DNA of 38,593 bases from NCBI GenBank assembly GCA_965369375.1, contig CBDUQN010000020.1, positions 1 to 38,593 on the forward strand, written 5' to 3'. Below are positions 1 through 8,621 of the stretch, piece by piece. This DNA is from CBDUQN01 sp965369375 (GTDB lineage Bacteria > Krumholzibacteriota > Krumholzibacteriia > Krumholzibacteriales > Krumholzibacteriaceae). A program made the position numbers and the translations under genes. The notes beneath the pieces were generated by a model. That model saw only the letters and a list, made by a program, of their open reading frames with translations. It searched no databases and had not been told where the DNA came from. The stretch's first letter is position 1; the number at the start of each line of letters is the position of its first letter.

Positions 1-116
1 GGCTGAGGGGGCATACGGGAAAGAGCATATGAACCAATTCAGACAAAGAGAATGAAGCGATCGGGGGGATAAGAAAGCGAGTCCAATTAGCAGCAAAGAG
101 ACAAGAGGTCTGAATA

Positions 117-2372
117 TCATCTGATCAATATCATCTTGATGTTTTCGGCATTGTCATGAACGGTGAGGCGGGCGAAATAGATTCCCGATGGTACACTCGA
201 TCCGATATCGTTCAAGCCACGCCATATTATTTCATACTTCCCCACTGCCTGATGTGTTTCGATCAGTGTTCTCACCAATCGTCCCTGAACGTCAAAAACT
301 TTCAAACTGACCGGATATCGTTCGTTCAATCCCCGGCTGTCCGTGATCTCGTACCGAATGACCGTCGAAGGATTGAACGGATTCGGATAGTTAGGATATA
401 AACGGCAGAGGCTTATCGCAGACGGAATTTCTTCACTATCGTCAATGCTGCAATATATGCCATCATATTTATACACACCGCCTCCATACGTGCCCGCGTA
501 GATATTGCGCGCTGCGGCCTGATCGTAGACAACGCATCGGGTATCGAGTATTTCCATGCCTTCCGAAAATGCCTCCCAGTTCGCCGCCCCGTCGAGACTA
601 ATAAAAACACCGCCAAACGTTCCGGCAATAACCTGATCATGCCTGTCGGGATGCACATCGAGGCTCCAGATATCCATATCGCCGAGTCCATCGCTCATAA
701 TCGTCCAACTCGAACCGCCGTTTGTTGATTTGTAAACCCCGCCCCAGTAGTACGTACCGACATAGACGATATCAGGATCAACAGGATCGACTGCGATTGC
801 CTTGATAAAGCGCTCCGGCAAGCCGCTGTTGATTGCTGTGTAGCTCTCACCGGTGTCGGTTGATTTAAAGATGCCTCCGCCGTAGGTGCCCACATACACC
901 GTTGATGCATCCACCGGATCGATCTCGATCGTCCACACATGCCCGTCGCTTATTCCGCTCGATTTGAGTTCCCAGTTCCTTGCGCCATCGATGCTTCGAT
1001 AGAGAAAGCCGTACGTGCCGACATATATAATATTATTATTCTCATGATCGACCGCGAGGCTCGTAACCGTGGTATTCCCGAGTCCGTTGTTCATGAGAGT
1101 CCACGTGCTACCGGCGTCGATGCTCTTGTAAACCCCGCCGTAATTCGCTCCACAGTATACGGTGTCAGGAGCCACAGGATCGATGGCGATAGCGGTTAGA
1201 TCCCAATCCACGATACCCTCGGAGCTTTCCTGCCAACTCTGACCTTCATCAACGCTCTTGAACACCCGTCCATAGGAAGCGACCTGGATAAGGCTATTGT
1301 CGACAGGGTTGACATCTAGATCCCACACAAATGTGTTTTTCATGCCCGTGATTATCTGCTCCCAGGGATTCATGCCGACCGATCGATAGACTCCTCCCCA
1401 GTACGTGCCGGCGAGGGACTTCTCGCCGGTGCCGTTTGTCGCGATCGAATATATCTCCGTACAGGTCAAACCTTCACTGAGCTCCGTCCAGTTGTTTCCA
1501 CCGTCGACACTGTTGAACGAACCACCCTCCGTTCCTGCAAAGTAGATCTGAGTGTTTACAGGATGAATTGCAATATCTCTGACATAGAGGTTAGTCATGC
1601 CGGTCGACTTTGCCACCCACGTCTCGCCACCGTCGACACTCTTGAAAACCCCGCCGAAGGTGGCTGCAAGAATAATATTGCTGAAATATGGATCTAATTG
1701 GATGGCCTTGATGAATGGATTCGTCAGCCCGTTATTTTTTTCTATCCAAGAGGCGCCGCCATCCGTTGTCTTGAAGATGCCGCTATTTGTCCCGACGTAA
1801 ATCGTGTCGAGACTCCCCGGCACGAGCGCAACGGCATGAACATTGCCATCGGGCAGGTCGCTCGTTATATCCGTCCAATAGCTTCCACAATTCATGCTCA
1901 TATAGATCCCGTTGACCGTACCGGCAAAGATCGCACACGTATCGATGCCGCTCACGGCAATCGAGAGAACATTGTTGTTTCCGAGATTGTATGATCTTTG
2001 AGTCCACGCGCAGGTAGAAGTGCTTCGCTGCGTCCTGTAAACTCCACCACCGCTCGTACCGATATATACGGTATTCTTGTTCAGAGGGTTTTCCGCGATA
2101 CAGTTGACAACAAAGCTTGTCAATCCCACGTTTGCCGACTGCCAGTTATCTCCGGAGTCATGACTGACGTAGATCCCACCCCGTTCAGTCCCGGCAAGCA
2201 ACGTCATATCATCGATGTATTCAACCGCATAGATTCGTCCCCCGTATGGTCCGCCATCGTTTGTCCACTCGTAGTACCCGGCAGATAGCGGCCCCGCAGA
2301 GGCAAACAACACCAAGCCGGCGGTTGATAAAAACTTGATGGCGATTCTTATATCAGCAGCAGCGCGAGACAC
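117..2372 (-). CDS. Secreted sortilin/BNR-repeat beta-propeller protein with C-terminal sorting domain
   Basis: The 751-residue product starts at a GTG behind a weak GAGG. It has an N-terminal signal peptide (hydrophobic stretch about residues 12-31, ending near PLSAG). The body, about residues 35-650, is roughly a dozen repeats of about 45 residues with the signature VYKS-x-DGG-x-SW, the BNR/sortilin (VPS10-like) pattern that folds as a beta-propeller. The last 85 residues carry YPNPFNPST followed by a FlgD-like Ig fold ending in MILIR. Such tails direct cell-surface export, best known from type IX secretion. The likely location is the cell surface or outside; a binding role is more likely than an enzymatic one, since I see no catalytic signature. 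The gene lies 72 nt downstream of the HprK-like gene and could be cotranscribed, but no functional link is evident. Confidence 0.85.
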   Translation of the reverse strand: MSRAAADIRIAIKFLSTAGLVLFASAGPLSAGYYEWTNDGGPYGGRIYAVEYIDDMTLLAGTERGGIYVSHDSGDNWQSANVGLTSFVVNCIAENPLNKNTVYIGTSGGGVYRTQRSTSTCAWTQRSYNLGNNNVLSIAVSGIDTCAIFAGTVNGIYMSMNCGSYWTDITSDLPDGNVHAVALVPGSLDTIYVGTNSGIFKTTDGGASWIEKNNGLTNPFIKAIQLDPYFSNIILAATFGGVFKSVDGGETWVAKSTGMTNLYVRDIAIHPVNTQIYFAGTEGGSFNSVDGGNNWTELSEGLTCTEIYSIATNGTGEKSLAGTYWGGVYRSVGMNPWEQIITGMKNTFVWDLDVNPVDNSLIQVASYGRVFKSVDEGQSWQESSEGIVDWDLTAIAIDPVAPDTVYCGANYGGVYKSIDAGSTWTLMNNGLGNTTVTSLAVDHENNNIIYVGTYGFLYRSIDGARNWELKSSGISDGHVWTIEIDPVDASTVYVGTYGGGIFKSTDTGESYTAINSGLPERFIKAIAVDPVDPDIVYVGTYYWGGVYKSTNGGSSWTIMSDGLGDMDIWSLDVHPDRHDQVIAGTFGGVFISLDGAANWEAFSEGMEILDTRCVVYDQAAARNIYAGTYGGGVYKYDGIYCSIDDSEEIPSAISLCRLYPNYPNPFNPSTVIRYEITDSRGLNERYPVSLKVFDVQGRLVRTLIETHQAVGKYEIIWRGLNDIGSSVPSGIYFARLTVHDNAENIKMILIR

Positions 2373-2444
2373 GGGAAATTACGACCTCTTTCTTTGGCTC
2401 TCCGTAGGGTTGCCGGCAGACAGACAGCCTAAACAGCACCATTG

Positions 2445-3425
2445 TCACTCAAGAATACTATCAATCAATCCCGGCACGTCGGACATATCCTTCCCGAGTG
2501 TTAGTCTGAAATTACGCGAGCTTTCACATAGCTGTTGTAATATATCGAGGTGCTTTCCGATACCGTCGGGGCTTGTCAGGGATATGCTCTGGCGGATCAA
2601 TCCTAGCAACGCTTCGCTCTTCGAGAGGGGAACGATTTTCCCCTTTTCACTCTTTCCGATTTCCAGGAGTATAAATGCACAGGGTTTTCCCGAAACACGG
2701 ATATTCTCTATCCCGGTATCTTCGAGGGCGATCTCCGCCTTGCCATGCGAAACGCTGTGATCTCTCAACTCGGGAAAGAACGAACAGCTCTTTGCATCGA
2801 GTTTGATCTTTTCTGGAAACGAGAAAACCTCGAGGTCTCCGTTCTTGCTGCGAACGAATACAGCGTCATCCGACATGTACGTAAATCCGGATTTCACGAG
2901 CGTGTATGTGGTGGTCGATTTCCCGTGACCGCTGCCGCCGCAGAGAAGCACACACTTGTCGTTCCGGCAAACGGATCCGGCATGCACGTAATACGCATCC
3001 ACGTATCGCAGTATCTCGAGAATCGGAAGATAGAATATACGATGCGCGATTATCCAGGGGGATTCGATATGCTTTTTCGATATATATGCTGTCGCGGAAT
3101 TCTTGCTGCAATCGACATCTATAATCGTCTCGTTATCTATTACTAAAACAGTTTTACTATTTATATAGTAAAACTCGATATCCTCGAATGTGGCTGTTGG
3201 CTCTTCTGGAATCTGATCACGAATATCGGGTGGATCAGCATTTGCGAAGAATCGCAAATCGAGATTTATATCCTGCTTGCGTTTTTCAGTCTCGTGGTAA
3301 CGGGCTATTCCCTTGTCGATCCATTCCGTTACCGCCTTGATAACCCGCTCATCGTCTGCATGTATCGTTATGGAGTAAATATTGAACTGTAACCGATGCT
3401 TATAGAGTAAACTCTGTTTCTGCAT
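2445..3425 (-). CDS. HprK-like serine kinase family P-loop protein of a peptide-modification-type cassette
   Basis: The protein has 326 residues. A Walker A motif GGSGHGKST lies at 163-171, preceded by YVHAGSV (146-152) and followed by SDDAVFV (185-191). These are the hallmarks of the HPr kinase/phosphorylase C-terminal domain and its relatives. The N-terminal 140 residues match no domain I recognise. A PTS component is not seen nearby, so regulation of carbohydrate uptake is unlikely. HprK-related kinases paired with a PqqD-like protein occur in catalogued cassettes, and a related kinase modifies the lasso peptide paeninodin. The gene follows the PqqD-like gene by 22 nt and shares its promoter. 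A peptide or protein kinase role is inferred from this context. The start ATG has only a poor ribosome binding site, consistent with translational coupling. Confidence 0.8.
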   Translation of the reverse strand: MQKQSLLYKHRLQFNIYSITIHADDERVIKAVTEWIDKGIARYHETEKRKQDINLDLRFFANADPPDIRDQIPEEPTATFEDIEFYYINSKTVLVIDNETIIDVDCSKNSATAYISKKHIESPWIIAHRIFYLPILEILRYVDAYYVHAGSVCRNDKCVLLCGGSGHGKSTTTYTLVKSGFTYMSDDAVFVRSKNGDLEVFSFPEKIKLDAKSCSFFPELRDHSVSHGKAEIALEDTGIENIRVSGKPCAFILLEIGKSEKGKIVPLSKSEALLGLIRQSISLTSPDGIGKHLDILQQLCESSRNFRLTLGKDMSDVPGLIDSILE

Positions 3426-3447
3426 TGAGCTGCTTTGCCACTCGTCA

Positions 3448-3771
3448 TTAATTGTTCAGAATAATAATATTCTCTCTCTCGAGCTCTTCTATAAACTGCT
3501 CGAGATCCATGTTTGCCGTCTCGGAAGAGACACTGAATTCAATTTTTATTTCCTCGAGAACCTCCGGCATGTTCTTGTTCTTTCTGAGAAGATTGAAAAT
3601 GAAACGGCCGCATTCATTCAAAGAATAATAATATCCTGATTCAAGATTGATCAGAACTATCTTCTCGTCAATTTCCCTGAAAACGACTTTATCGCTGACT
3701 CTGTACATAATCCGTCCGTTCATATTTTCGCTTGTTTCACAGCGAATTTGATTTTGCGGCCACTGCGGCAC
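3448..3771 (-). CDS. PqqD-like peptide-recognition (RRE) protein
   Basis: A small protein of up to 107 residues. The core from YRVSDKVVF to the C-terminal ENIIIL shows the PqqD pattern: a short beta-rich half (LINLESGYYYSLN), then the helical G-x-x-IFNLL segment and two further helices. PqqD-family proteins are RiPP recognition elements that bind leader peptides and present them to modifying enzymes. The annotated start is a GTG at 3771 with AAGG seven bases upstream. An ATG at 3723 (MNGRIMYRV) gives a 91-residue form closer to family length, so the true start is uncertain. It is the first gene after the promoter at 3803-3832 and is followed at once by the HprK-like kinase. Confidence 0.8.
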   Translation of the reverse strand: MPQWPQNQIRCETSENMNGRIMYRVSDKVVFREIDEKIVLINLESGYYYSLNECGRFIFNLLRKNKNMPEVLEEIKIEFSVSSETANMDLEQFIEELERENIIILNN

Positions 3772-3802
3772 GGCTCTGCCTTGACCGCAAATTCACGATA
3801 TA

Positions 3803-3832
3803 AGTCTATCACAATATAAGTTACAGTGTCAA
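3803..3832 (-). promoter_or_regulatory. Sigma70-type promoter for the pqqD-like/hprK-like pair
   Basis: Reading the minus strand, a perfect -35 TTGACA (3827-3832) is separated by 18 bp from TAGACT (3803-3808). Transcription would begin near 3796, about 25 bases before the GTG at 3771. It splits the cassette into two transcription units. This is a pattern match only. Confidence 0.55.
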
Positions 3833-3845
3833 ATCATAATGGCGC

Positions 3846-3869
3846 GGCCGGCGGGGCCGGCGGGGCCGG
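3846..3869. repeat. 9-bp GC-rich tandem repeat between permease and pqqD-like genes
   Basis: The unit CCGGCGGGG (3848-3856, 3857-3865, then CCGG) is repeated about 2.5 times. It sits between the permease stop and the promoter at 3803-3832, in otherwise AT-rich DNA. It can fold into GC-rich hairpins, but no U-tract follows, so it is not a standard terminator. Confidence 0.6.
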
Positions 3870-3883
3870 ATAACGAGCAATCA

Positions 3884-4711
3884 CTAGTAGTGACAGAGCG
3901 TTCCGTCTTTTCTTGCCGTTTGGTAGGCGAAATTGAAAAAAATGATACTCAGCGGAAAGAGCACTGCGATGAATATCAGCAATGCCATCACTTGAAGCTT
4001 CAGATCAAAAAGCGAATGTCCCTGGATCATAGCCAGCCTGATCCCCTCGAGTGAATGGGTTATCGGAAGGATATATGCGAGTTTCTGACACCAGCCGGGC
4101 AGAACGCTTATAGGATAGTAAACGCCTCCGAGAAAACGCGAGAAATTATATATTAACCAGTTTATAGGTGTTCCCTTCTTGAAAATAAGGATAAAGCCGC
4201 CGGAAATGATCCCGAGCGAGCTGAATGCAACGATCGTCAGCAGAAGAATCACGATCGTGGCGAAATAGTTTGGATTTGTCAGCTCCGATTTGAAAAAAAA
4301 GAACCCTAAACCGAGATAGGCGATAACATGGAACGACGCGAAAATGAAATTCCAGAGCGCTTGATAAATCAATATAGTAGTCAGCCTTGTGCGTGTAACA
4401 ATAATGGCCTCGAGCGTCCCCATGAGCTGCGCTTCACGAATCGATTGTGAGAAGCTGTCGAGACCGACATTGAGATAACCGACGAATGCCGTGCCGATGA
4501 TGACAAAAGAAAAATAATCGCCGCCGTACGGTTCGAGGTCACTCGAAATCGCAGGATTGATGAGCTTCGCCAAAAAATAAAAGACGAGCAGGCTCAGCCA
4601 GATACTCGAAAGCTGGAAAACGAAAGAAAGCTTGTAGCTTATGGCGATGAGAAACTCCTTCTTCATTATCGCGAAGGGCTTGCGTATCATCATCCCATAC
4701 TTTGGATTCAT
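3884..4711 (-). CDS. ABC-2 type transporter permease
   Basis: The 275-residue polytopic membrane protein has about six hydrophobic segments (around 25-50, 65-85, 110-140, 150-178, 190-205 and 240-262) and the central motif of ABC-2 exporters around LMGTLEAIIVTRT, with the LPITHSLEGIRL loop before the last segment. It would form the membrane channel for the ATPase whose stop codon lies one base upstream of this start. Substrate is unknown. Placement in a cassette with a B2-like protein suggests export of a modified peptide or related molecule, which is inference. Confidence 0.88.
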   Translation of the reverse strand: MNPKYGMMIRKPFAIMKKEFLIAISYKLSFVFQLSSIWLSLLVFYFLAKLINPAISSDLEPYGGDYFSFVIIGTAFVGYLNVGLDSFSQSIREAQLMGTLEAIIVTRTRLTTILIYQALWNFIFASFHVIAYLGLGFFFFKSELTNPNYFATIVILLLTIVAFSSLGIISGGFILIFKKGTPINWLIYNFSRFLGGVYYPISVLPGWCQKLAYILPITHSLEGIRLAMIQGHSLFDLKLQVMALLIFIAVLFPLSIIFFNFAYQTARKDGTLCHY

Positions 4712-4712
4712 G

Positions 4713-5573
4713 TTATTGCCTGTCTTTATCTTTCTTATATTTTTCAGTATCCCACTCGATCAGCTTGTTAAACAGCTCTTCGAACGAGACTTCCCCGCCG
4801 AGATCCAGCGTCTCTTTCATGTCTGAATGTATTTCCGAAATGGTTCCCGTGGCGATTATCCGGCCATGGTTCAGAACGGCTATCCGCTGGCAGAGATTCT
4901 CGATGTCGCTGACTATGTTTGTGGTCACGATCGCCGTCTTGCCGTTGTTTGCAACATATTCCTTTATAAAGTTCCTCAATCGAGAGGCCCCTCTCGGATC
5001 GAGCCCTCTCGTCGGCTCATCCATAACCAGCACATCCGGATCGGAGAGGAGCGACCGCGCAACCGCCATTCTCTGCTTCATGCCCGATGAATAGTTCACA
5101 AATCTATCACCCGCGGCATCTTTCAACTCGAGAAAACTCAAAAGCCCGTCGATCCTATCTTTCGCGAGTTCGGGAGGCACTTCGAGAAGATTCGCAAAGA
5201 ATTCCAGATTCTGTTTTCCCGTCAATCTCCAGAAAAAACTCCGTTCCTCGCTGATACAGTACCCGATTCGATCTATGATTTTTCTCCAATCCTTCTCGGA
5301 ATCAAATCCGCATATGGTAACAGCTCCGGAAGTTGGCGGCGTGAGATGACAGAGTATTTTTAATATCGTAGTCTTACCGGCTCCATTCGGCCCCACGATT
5401 CCGAATATCTCGCCCTCCCGAACTTCGAAATTGACATTATTCAGAATCAGCGTGCGTTCTCTCTTGAATTGGAGCCGTAATATCAATTTCAAAGACAGGG
5501 TCGCGGGGTAGTATTTAATCACGTCCCTGCAAAAGACAACGGGCGTATTGCCGATATCATCCCTATTACTCAT
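4713..5573 (-). CDS. ABC transporter ATP-binding protein
   Basis: The 286-residue nucleotide-binding subunit carries Walker A GPNGAGKTT (61-69), the ABC signature YSSGMKQRMAVARSL, and Walker B VLVMDEPTRGLD. The sequence is closest in style to DrrA/CcmA-like exporters that partner ABC-2 permeases. Its ATG overlaps the stop of the nucleotidyltransferase gene (ATGA-type overlap at 5570-5573), and the permease follows after one base, so the three are translationally coupled. It energises export of an unknown substrate across the inner membrane. Confidence 0.92.
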   Translation of the reverse strand: MSNRDDIGNTPVVFCRDVIKYYPATLSLKLILRLQFKRERTLILNNVNFEVREGEIFGIVGPNGAGKTTILKILCHLTPPTSGAVTICGFDSEKDWRKIIDRIGYCISEERSFFWRLTGKQNLEFFANLLEVPPELAKDRIDGLLSFLELKDAAGDRFVNYSSGMKQRMAVARSLLSDPDVLVMDEPTRGLDPRGASRLRNFIKEYVANNGKTAIVTTNIVSDIENLCQRIAVLNHGRIIATGTISEIHSDMKETLDLGGEVSFEELFNKLIEWDTEKYKKDKDRQ

Positions 5574-6919
5574 ATTTTCATCTGCCTCGTGGGATCAAGC
5601 ATCCTTTCGCCGAGTATCCCGGATCGAATCATGAAACCCAAGAAGAATCCAAGCACGGCAACCTTAAAAAACACATAACAGCCATTGAAAAAATTGCGCA
5701 GCGAATAGCCCTTCTTGTCTATTCTTCCGGGGTGGATTTCCAATATTGCGCCCCTGCCGGGGAACACAATGCTATGCAAGAACCGCACCTTGTTTCTCAA
5801 GCCGTTCCTCAGGTAAAATGCAATTATGAGCTCGTGCGTATCCGGAAACGGAGCCCAATTCCAGACGAGCCCGCGGGGATAAAACGTGCTCTTTATAAAA
5901 TGTCGGGAAAAATATCCCGTTTTGTGTCTCCGCCTTATTTCGGGTTGAAGATATTTTCCCGACAGGATTTCTGAAATATCGAGCGCGGTCACGAACTGAT
6001 CGAGCGTCCCTGAATCAGCAGCCCACCGCATGACACTATCCCACGCCTCCCCTTCCATCATGCACGCAAGTCTCTTGACCTCCACGAGGCTTCTGAAATC
6101 GAGATACGCCTGATACGAGAGATGCACACTCATATTCCACAAAACATACGGCACACGCAACGTTTTGATTTTCTTTTCGTTTATCTTGACCTCTGCGGTA
6201 TCGTTCCAGATCGTTTCGCCGCTCATCATGTGACCCTTCTTGGGATCGAGCAAGGACCAGTGAAGCTCGACGACGACATCCATATGTTCTCCACGCGTAA
6301 AAATCAGATGAAAGTGGTGATCGCGAAAATCCTGCTCCGTTCCCAATCCGGAGTAAACAACAAATCCAATATCGAGAAGAAACTGCTTCGCCGCGTCCAC
6401 CTGGGACGGCAAGACCAAAATATCGATATCCTTTGATACTCTTATTCCCGGATCTTTATAGATCAGGTAGGCCTGCGGTATTCCTTTGAATACAATGGGA
6501 ATTATATCTCGATTTTCCAGTCCGAGCACGATCTCCAGCAGTTCCGACTCTTTTTTTGTGAATCTCGCCTGTGCAAGAAGGTATTCGCTCTCGAATACGC
6601 TCTTGATTCTGTCCGGCAGCTTGCCAAGAATATTCTGATCGGTGAAAAAACGGCATGATGCAGCGCAATAACCATGATGTACCGCCAGTTTGAAGAAATA
6701 ATCCCAGTTGAAGGAATCTCCGAGCAGTGACAAGACGCGATCGTGGATGGCTGCTTCACGGTCCGCCCTCGACACCACCCGATCTTTTCCGAGGTCCGTA
6801 TCCGACGCCGCCCCCTCTTCTCGGTTGTCGATTTCAGACGCCACTGTTTCTGCCATGAGCACAAACAGCGCTTCCTCGTTATTCAACTGCAACGGAGATT
6901 TTCGCATCATTTCAATCAA
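5570..6919 (-). CDS. Nucleotidyltransferase-fold protein (NTP_transf_5 type)
   Basis: The 449-residue protein has the pol-beta-like signature of this family: VFKGIPQAY (143-151), then DPGIRVSKDIDILV (157-170), in which the D-I-D pair would bind metal, and VELHWSL (218-224). The N-terminal 100 residues and the C-terminal 150 residues, which include a hydrophobic stretch near 411-430, are less typical. Family members are frequent in capsule loci and in lasso-like or HprK/PqqD cassettes, but their substrate is not established to my knowledge. The start overlaps the end of the B2-like gene by 8 bases and its stop overlaps the ATPase start. Nucleotidylation or sugar-nucleotide transfer to a cassette product is a guess. 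Confidence 0.82.
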   Translation of the reverse strand: MIEMMRKSPLQLNNEEALFVLMAETVASEIDNREEGAASDTDLGKDRVVSRADREAAIHDRVLSLLGDSFNWDYFFKLAVHHGYCAASCRFFTDQNILGKLPDRIKSVFESEYLLAQARFTKKESELLEIVLGLENRDIIPIVFKGIPQAYLIYKDPGIRVSKDIDILVLPSQVDAAKQFLLDIGFVVYSGLGTEQDFRDHHFHLIFTRGEHMDVVVELHWSLLDPKKGHMMSGETIWNDTAEVKINEKKIKTLRVPYVLWNMSVHLSYQAYLDFRSLVEVKRLACMMEGEAWDSVMRWAADSGTLDQFVTALDISEILSGKYLQPEIRRRHKTGYFSRHFIKSTFYPRGLVWNWAPFPDTHELIIAFYLRNGLRNKVRFLHSIVFPGRGAILEIHPGRIDKKGYSLRNFFNGCYVFFKVAVLGFFLGFMIRSGILGERMLDPTRQMKI

Positions 6920-7487
6920 ATGACATTCTATCCAAATTCGACAAATCTTCCTCTATTGATTTCCCTCCGGCCTTGATATCTTCAGGATCCAGCGGAAGGG
7001 AAAAGAACGGAGTGAATTGATCTGCCTTATCCTCGTTCTCGAGATAAAGCTCGCGATCCAATATCAACCAGCTATGTCCTGTAAGCTCGTCGCCTTTCCA
7101 TTTCGCGCCGAAGCTTATCGAAACAGGCACACGGTAGCAGCGCAGAAAATGATATAAAAGCAGACATCGCCTCAGACACGAATAGTGGTATCCAAACCTG
7201 GCAAAAATCCTGATCAGCCTATCACACAAGTAAATTATTCTATCGAGCGTGAGAGGATACGTGATCCCGGCTGTCCTTGTCGGCGTAATCTTCGATACGA
7301 GATCCTGTATTCTATTGATACGCAACCTGAACGGGAGCGCAGCAAGAAAAGCGGTTATACGGATAATCAGGAAAAACTCTTTGGAATTACTGGAAATCTT
7401 GAGGAACGTTTTGGCTTTCAATTGATACGAAAGGGAAATCAGCCCAAATTCTTGCGAATAATTTGCTTTATATAATTTTACCAGCAT
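6912..7487 (-). CDS. Lasso-peptide B2-like transglutaminase-type cysteine peptidase
   Basis: The 191-residue protein matches the B2/Transglut_core3 family: the catalytic Cys in SCLRRCLLLY (C104), an intervening strand VPVSISFGAKW, His in TGHSWL (H138) and Asp in ILDRELYLE (D144). In lasso-peptide pathways B2 proteins cleave the leader peptide, guided by a PqqD-like B1 protein. A B1-like partner exists here at 3448-3771 but on a separate unit, and no asparagine-synthetase-like cyclase is present. N-terminal residues about 37-56 are hydrophobic. The first ATG (7487) falls inside the best promoter match, so translation may begin further downstream, for example at the TTG near 7421. It is the first gene of the B2-NTase-ABC operon. 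Confidence 0.8.
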   Translation of the reverse strand: MLVKLYKANYSQEFGLISLSYQLKAKTFLKISSNSKEFFLIIRITAFLAALPFRLRINRIQDLVSKITPTRTAGITYPLTLDRIIYLCDRLIRIFARFGYHYSCLRRCLLLYHFLRCYRVPVSISFGAKWKGDELTGHSWLILDRELYLENEDKADQFTPFFSLPLDPEDIKAGGKSIEEDLSNLDRMSFD

Positions 7488-7498
7488 TCGCCGGTCAA
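7469..7498 (-). promoter_or_regulatory. Candidate promoter of the B2-NTase-ABC operon
   Basis: On the minus strand TTGACC (7493-7498) is followed, 17-18 bp later, by TTATAT/TATATA (7469-7475). It lies just after the terminator of the mscS-like gene. The ATG at 7487 lies within the spacer, so either the gene starts later or this match is accidental. Confidence 0.35.
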
Positions 7499-7500
7499 AA

Positions 7501-7553
7501 TAAAGGTAAAAACGGGCCTGCCCAGATAAATGGTTCTAGAATGGGACAGGCCC
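7501..7553 (-). terminator. Rho-independent terminator of the MscS-like gene
   Basis: On the minus strand a stem GGGCCTGTCCCA (7542-7553) pairs with TGGGCAGGCCC (7514-7524), with one mismatch, around a 17-nt loop. It is followed by GTTTTT and further T-rich sequence (7501-7513). It starts about 40 bases after the MscS-like stop codon and insulates that gene from the B2 operon. Confidence 0.85.
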
Positions 7554-7590
7554 TGAACGGATAACGAGCTGTTGAGAACTGCATGCGCTA

Positions 7591-8403
7591 CTAGGCGCTC
7601 TCTGAGAGCATATGCAAGGTTCTCTGAGGGAACGGAATCTCTATGCCGTTCGCGTCGAACTCTTCCTTCACTTTGCGGGTAATGTCAAACTTTACTCCCC
7701 AGTAATCTACTCTTTTTACCCACGGACGCGCCACGAAATTAACGCTCGAATCGGCAAGCTCAGCAACGGCTATCTGGGGGGGCGGATCGCTCAGTACCCG
7801 TTGGTCCTCCTTGATTATCCTGTCGAGAATTGCGTACGCTTTTTCAATCGAAGATGCGTAGCCAATGCCAAATACCATATCCACTCTTCTGATATCGTAT
7901 CCTGTAATGTTTTTAATGACATCACCGTAAATCTTGCCGTTGGGAATGATGATCTTGATGTTGTCCGGAGTGGCCAATACGGTGTTGAATATCCGGATCT
8001 CCTTGACCGATCCGGCTACTCCGGCGGCGTCGATATAGTCACCGACCTTAAACGGCTTGAATACGAGTATAAGAATTCCGGACGAGAAGTTCCCGAGGGA
8101 ACCCTGGAGCGCAAACCCGACCGCGAATCCCGCGGCACCGAGAATCGCAACAAACGATGCTGTCTGCACGCCGAATTTAGCGAGCGCCGCAATCGCGGAA
8201 AACACCATGATTACGATATATACGAAATTCTTCGCGAACGAGATTATCGACTCGTCCGTTTTCGCTTTCGTCATGAAATTGCCCACGAGATTTCGGATGA
8301 TACCGGCCGCAATCCGTCCGACGATCAGGATCGCGATCGCGCCAATGATCTTCAGACCGTAAATCGTGGCAATTCCAGTCAGATTCTCCAATACACCTTC
8401 CAT
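7591..8403 (-). CDS. Small-conductance mechanosensitive channel (MscS family)
   Basis: A 270-residue channel that opens under membrane tension and releases solutes during hypo-osmotic shock. Three transmembrane helices fill the first 120 residues. The third, pore-lining helix has the typical Gly/Ala pattern ending ALQGSLGNFSSGI, followed by the FKPFKVGDYI beta-domain motif and a C-terminal alpha/beta vestibule domain. The start is set by AAGGAGG four bases before the ATG at 8403; a longer reading from 8421 would place that SD inside the gene. It is monocistronic, between its own promoter (8467-8495) and terminator (7501-7553). Confidence 0.94.
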   Translation of the reverse strand: MEGVLENLTGIATIYGLKIIGAIAILIVGRIAAGIIRNLVGNFMTKAKTDESIISFAKNFVYIVIMVFSAIAALAKFGVQTASFVAILGAAGFAVGFALQGSLGNFSSGILILVFKPFKVGDYIDAAGVAGSVKEIRIFNTVLATPDNIKIIIPNGKIYGDVIKNITGYDIRRVDMVFGIGYASSIEKAYAILDRIIKEDQRVLSDPPPQIAVAELADSSVNFVARPWVKRVDYWGVKFDITRKVKEEFDANGIEIPFPQRTLHMLSESA

Positions 8404-8466
8404 GAAGCCTCCTTCCATCACTTACAGGTTGAACCCATCTCTCATAAACAAAGTACCCGAACTCAC

Positions 8467-8495
8467 ATCCTAAAATACCTCGAGCAATCTATCAA
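8467..8495 (-). promoter_or_regulatory. Candidate promoter of the MscS-like gene
   Basis: On the minus strand TTGATA (8490-8495), a 17-bp spacer and TAGGAT (8467-8472) precede the MscS-like start by about 65 bases. The rest of the 218-base gap up to the rng stop (8404-8621) shows no gene and no clear terminator. Confidence 0.45.
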
Positions 8496-8621
8496 TGATA
8501 ATAATACCGAATAACTAATTATTATTCCTTCGAGCGCCACCGGCAAGCGGAGCGGATTAAATAACCTTATCGCAGGCCGCAAATCTTGCAGATTGAATAG
8601 TTGCCCTAGAGTAGAAAAAAA

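Noticed and set aside
3772..3883. Precursor peptide between permease and pqqD-like genes
   Set aside because: The minus-strand ATG there is followed at once by a stop, and no other short ORF with an SD is visible.
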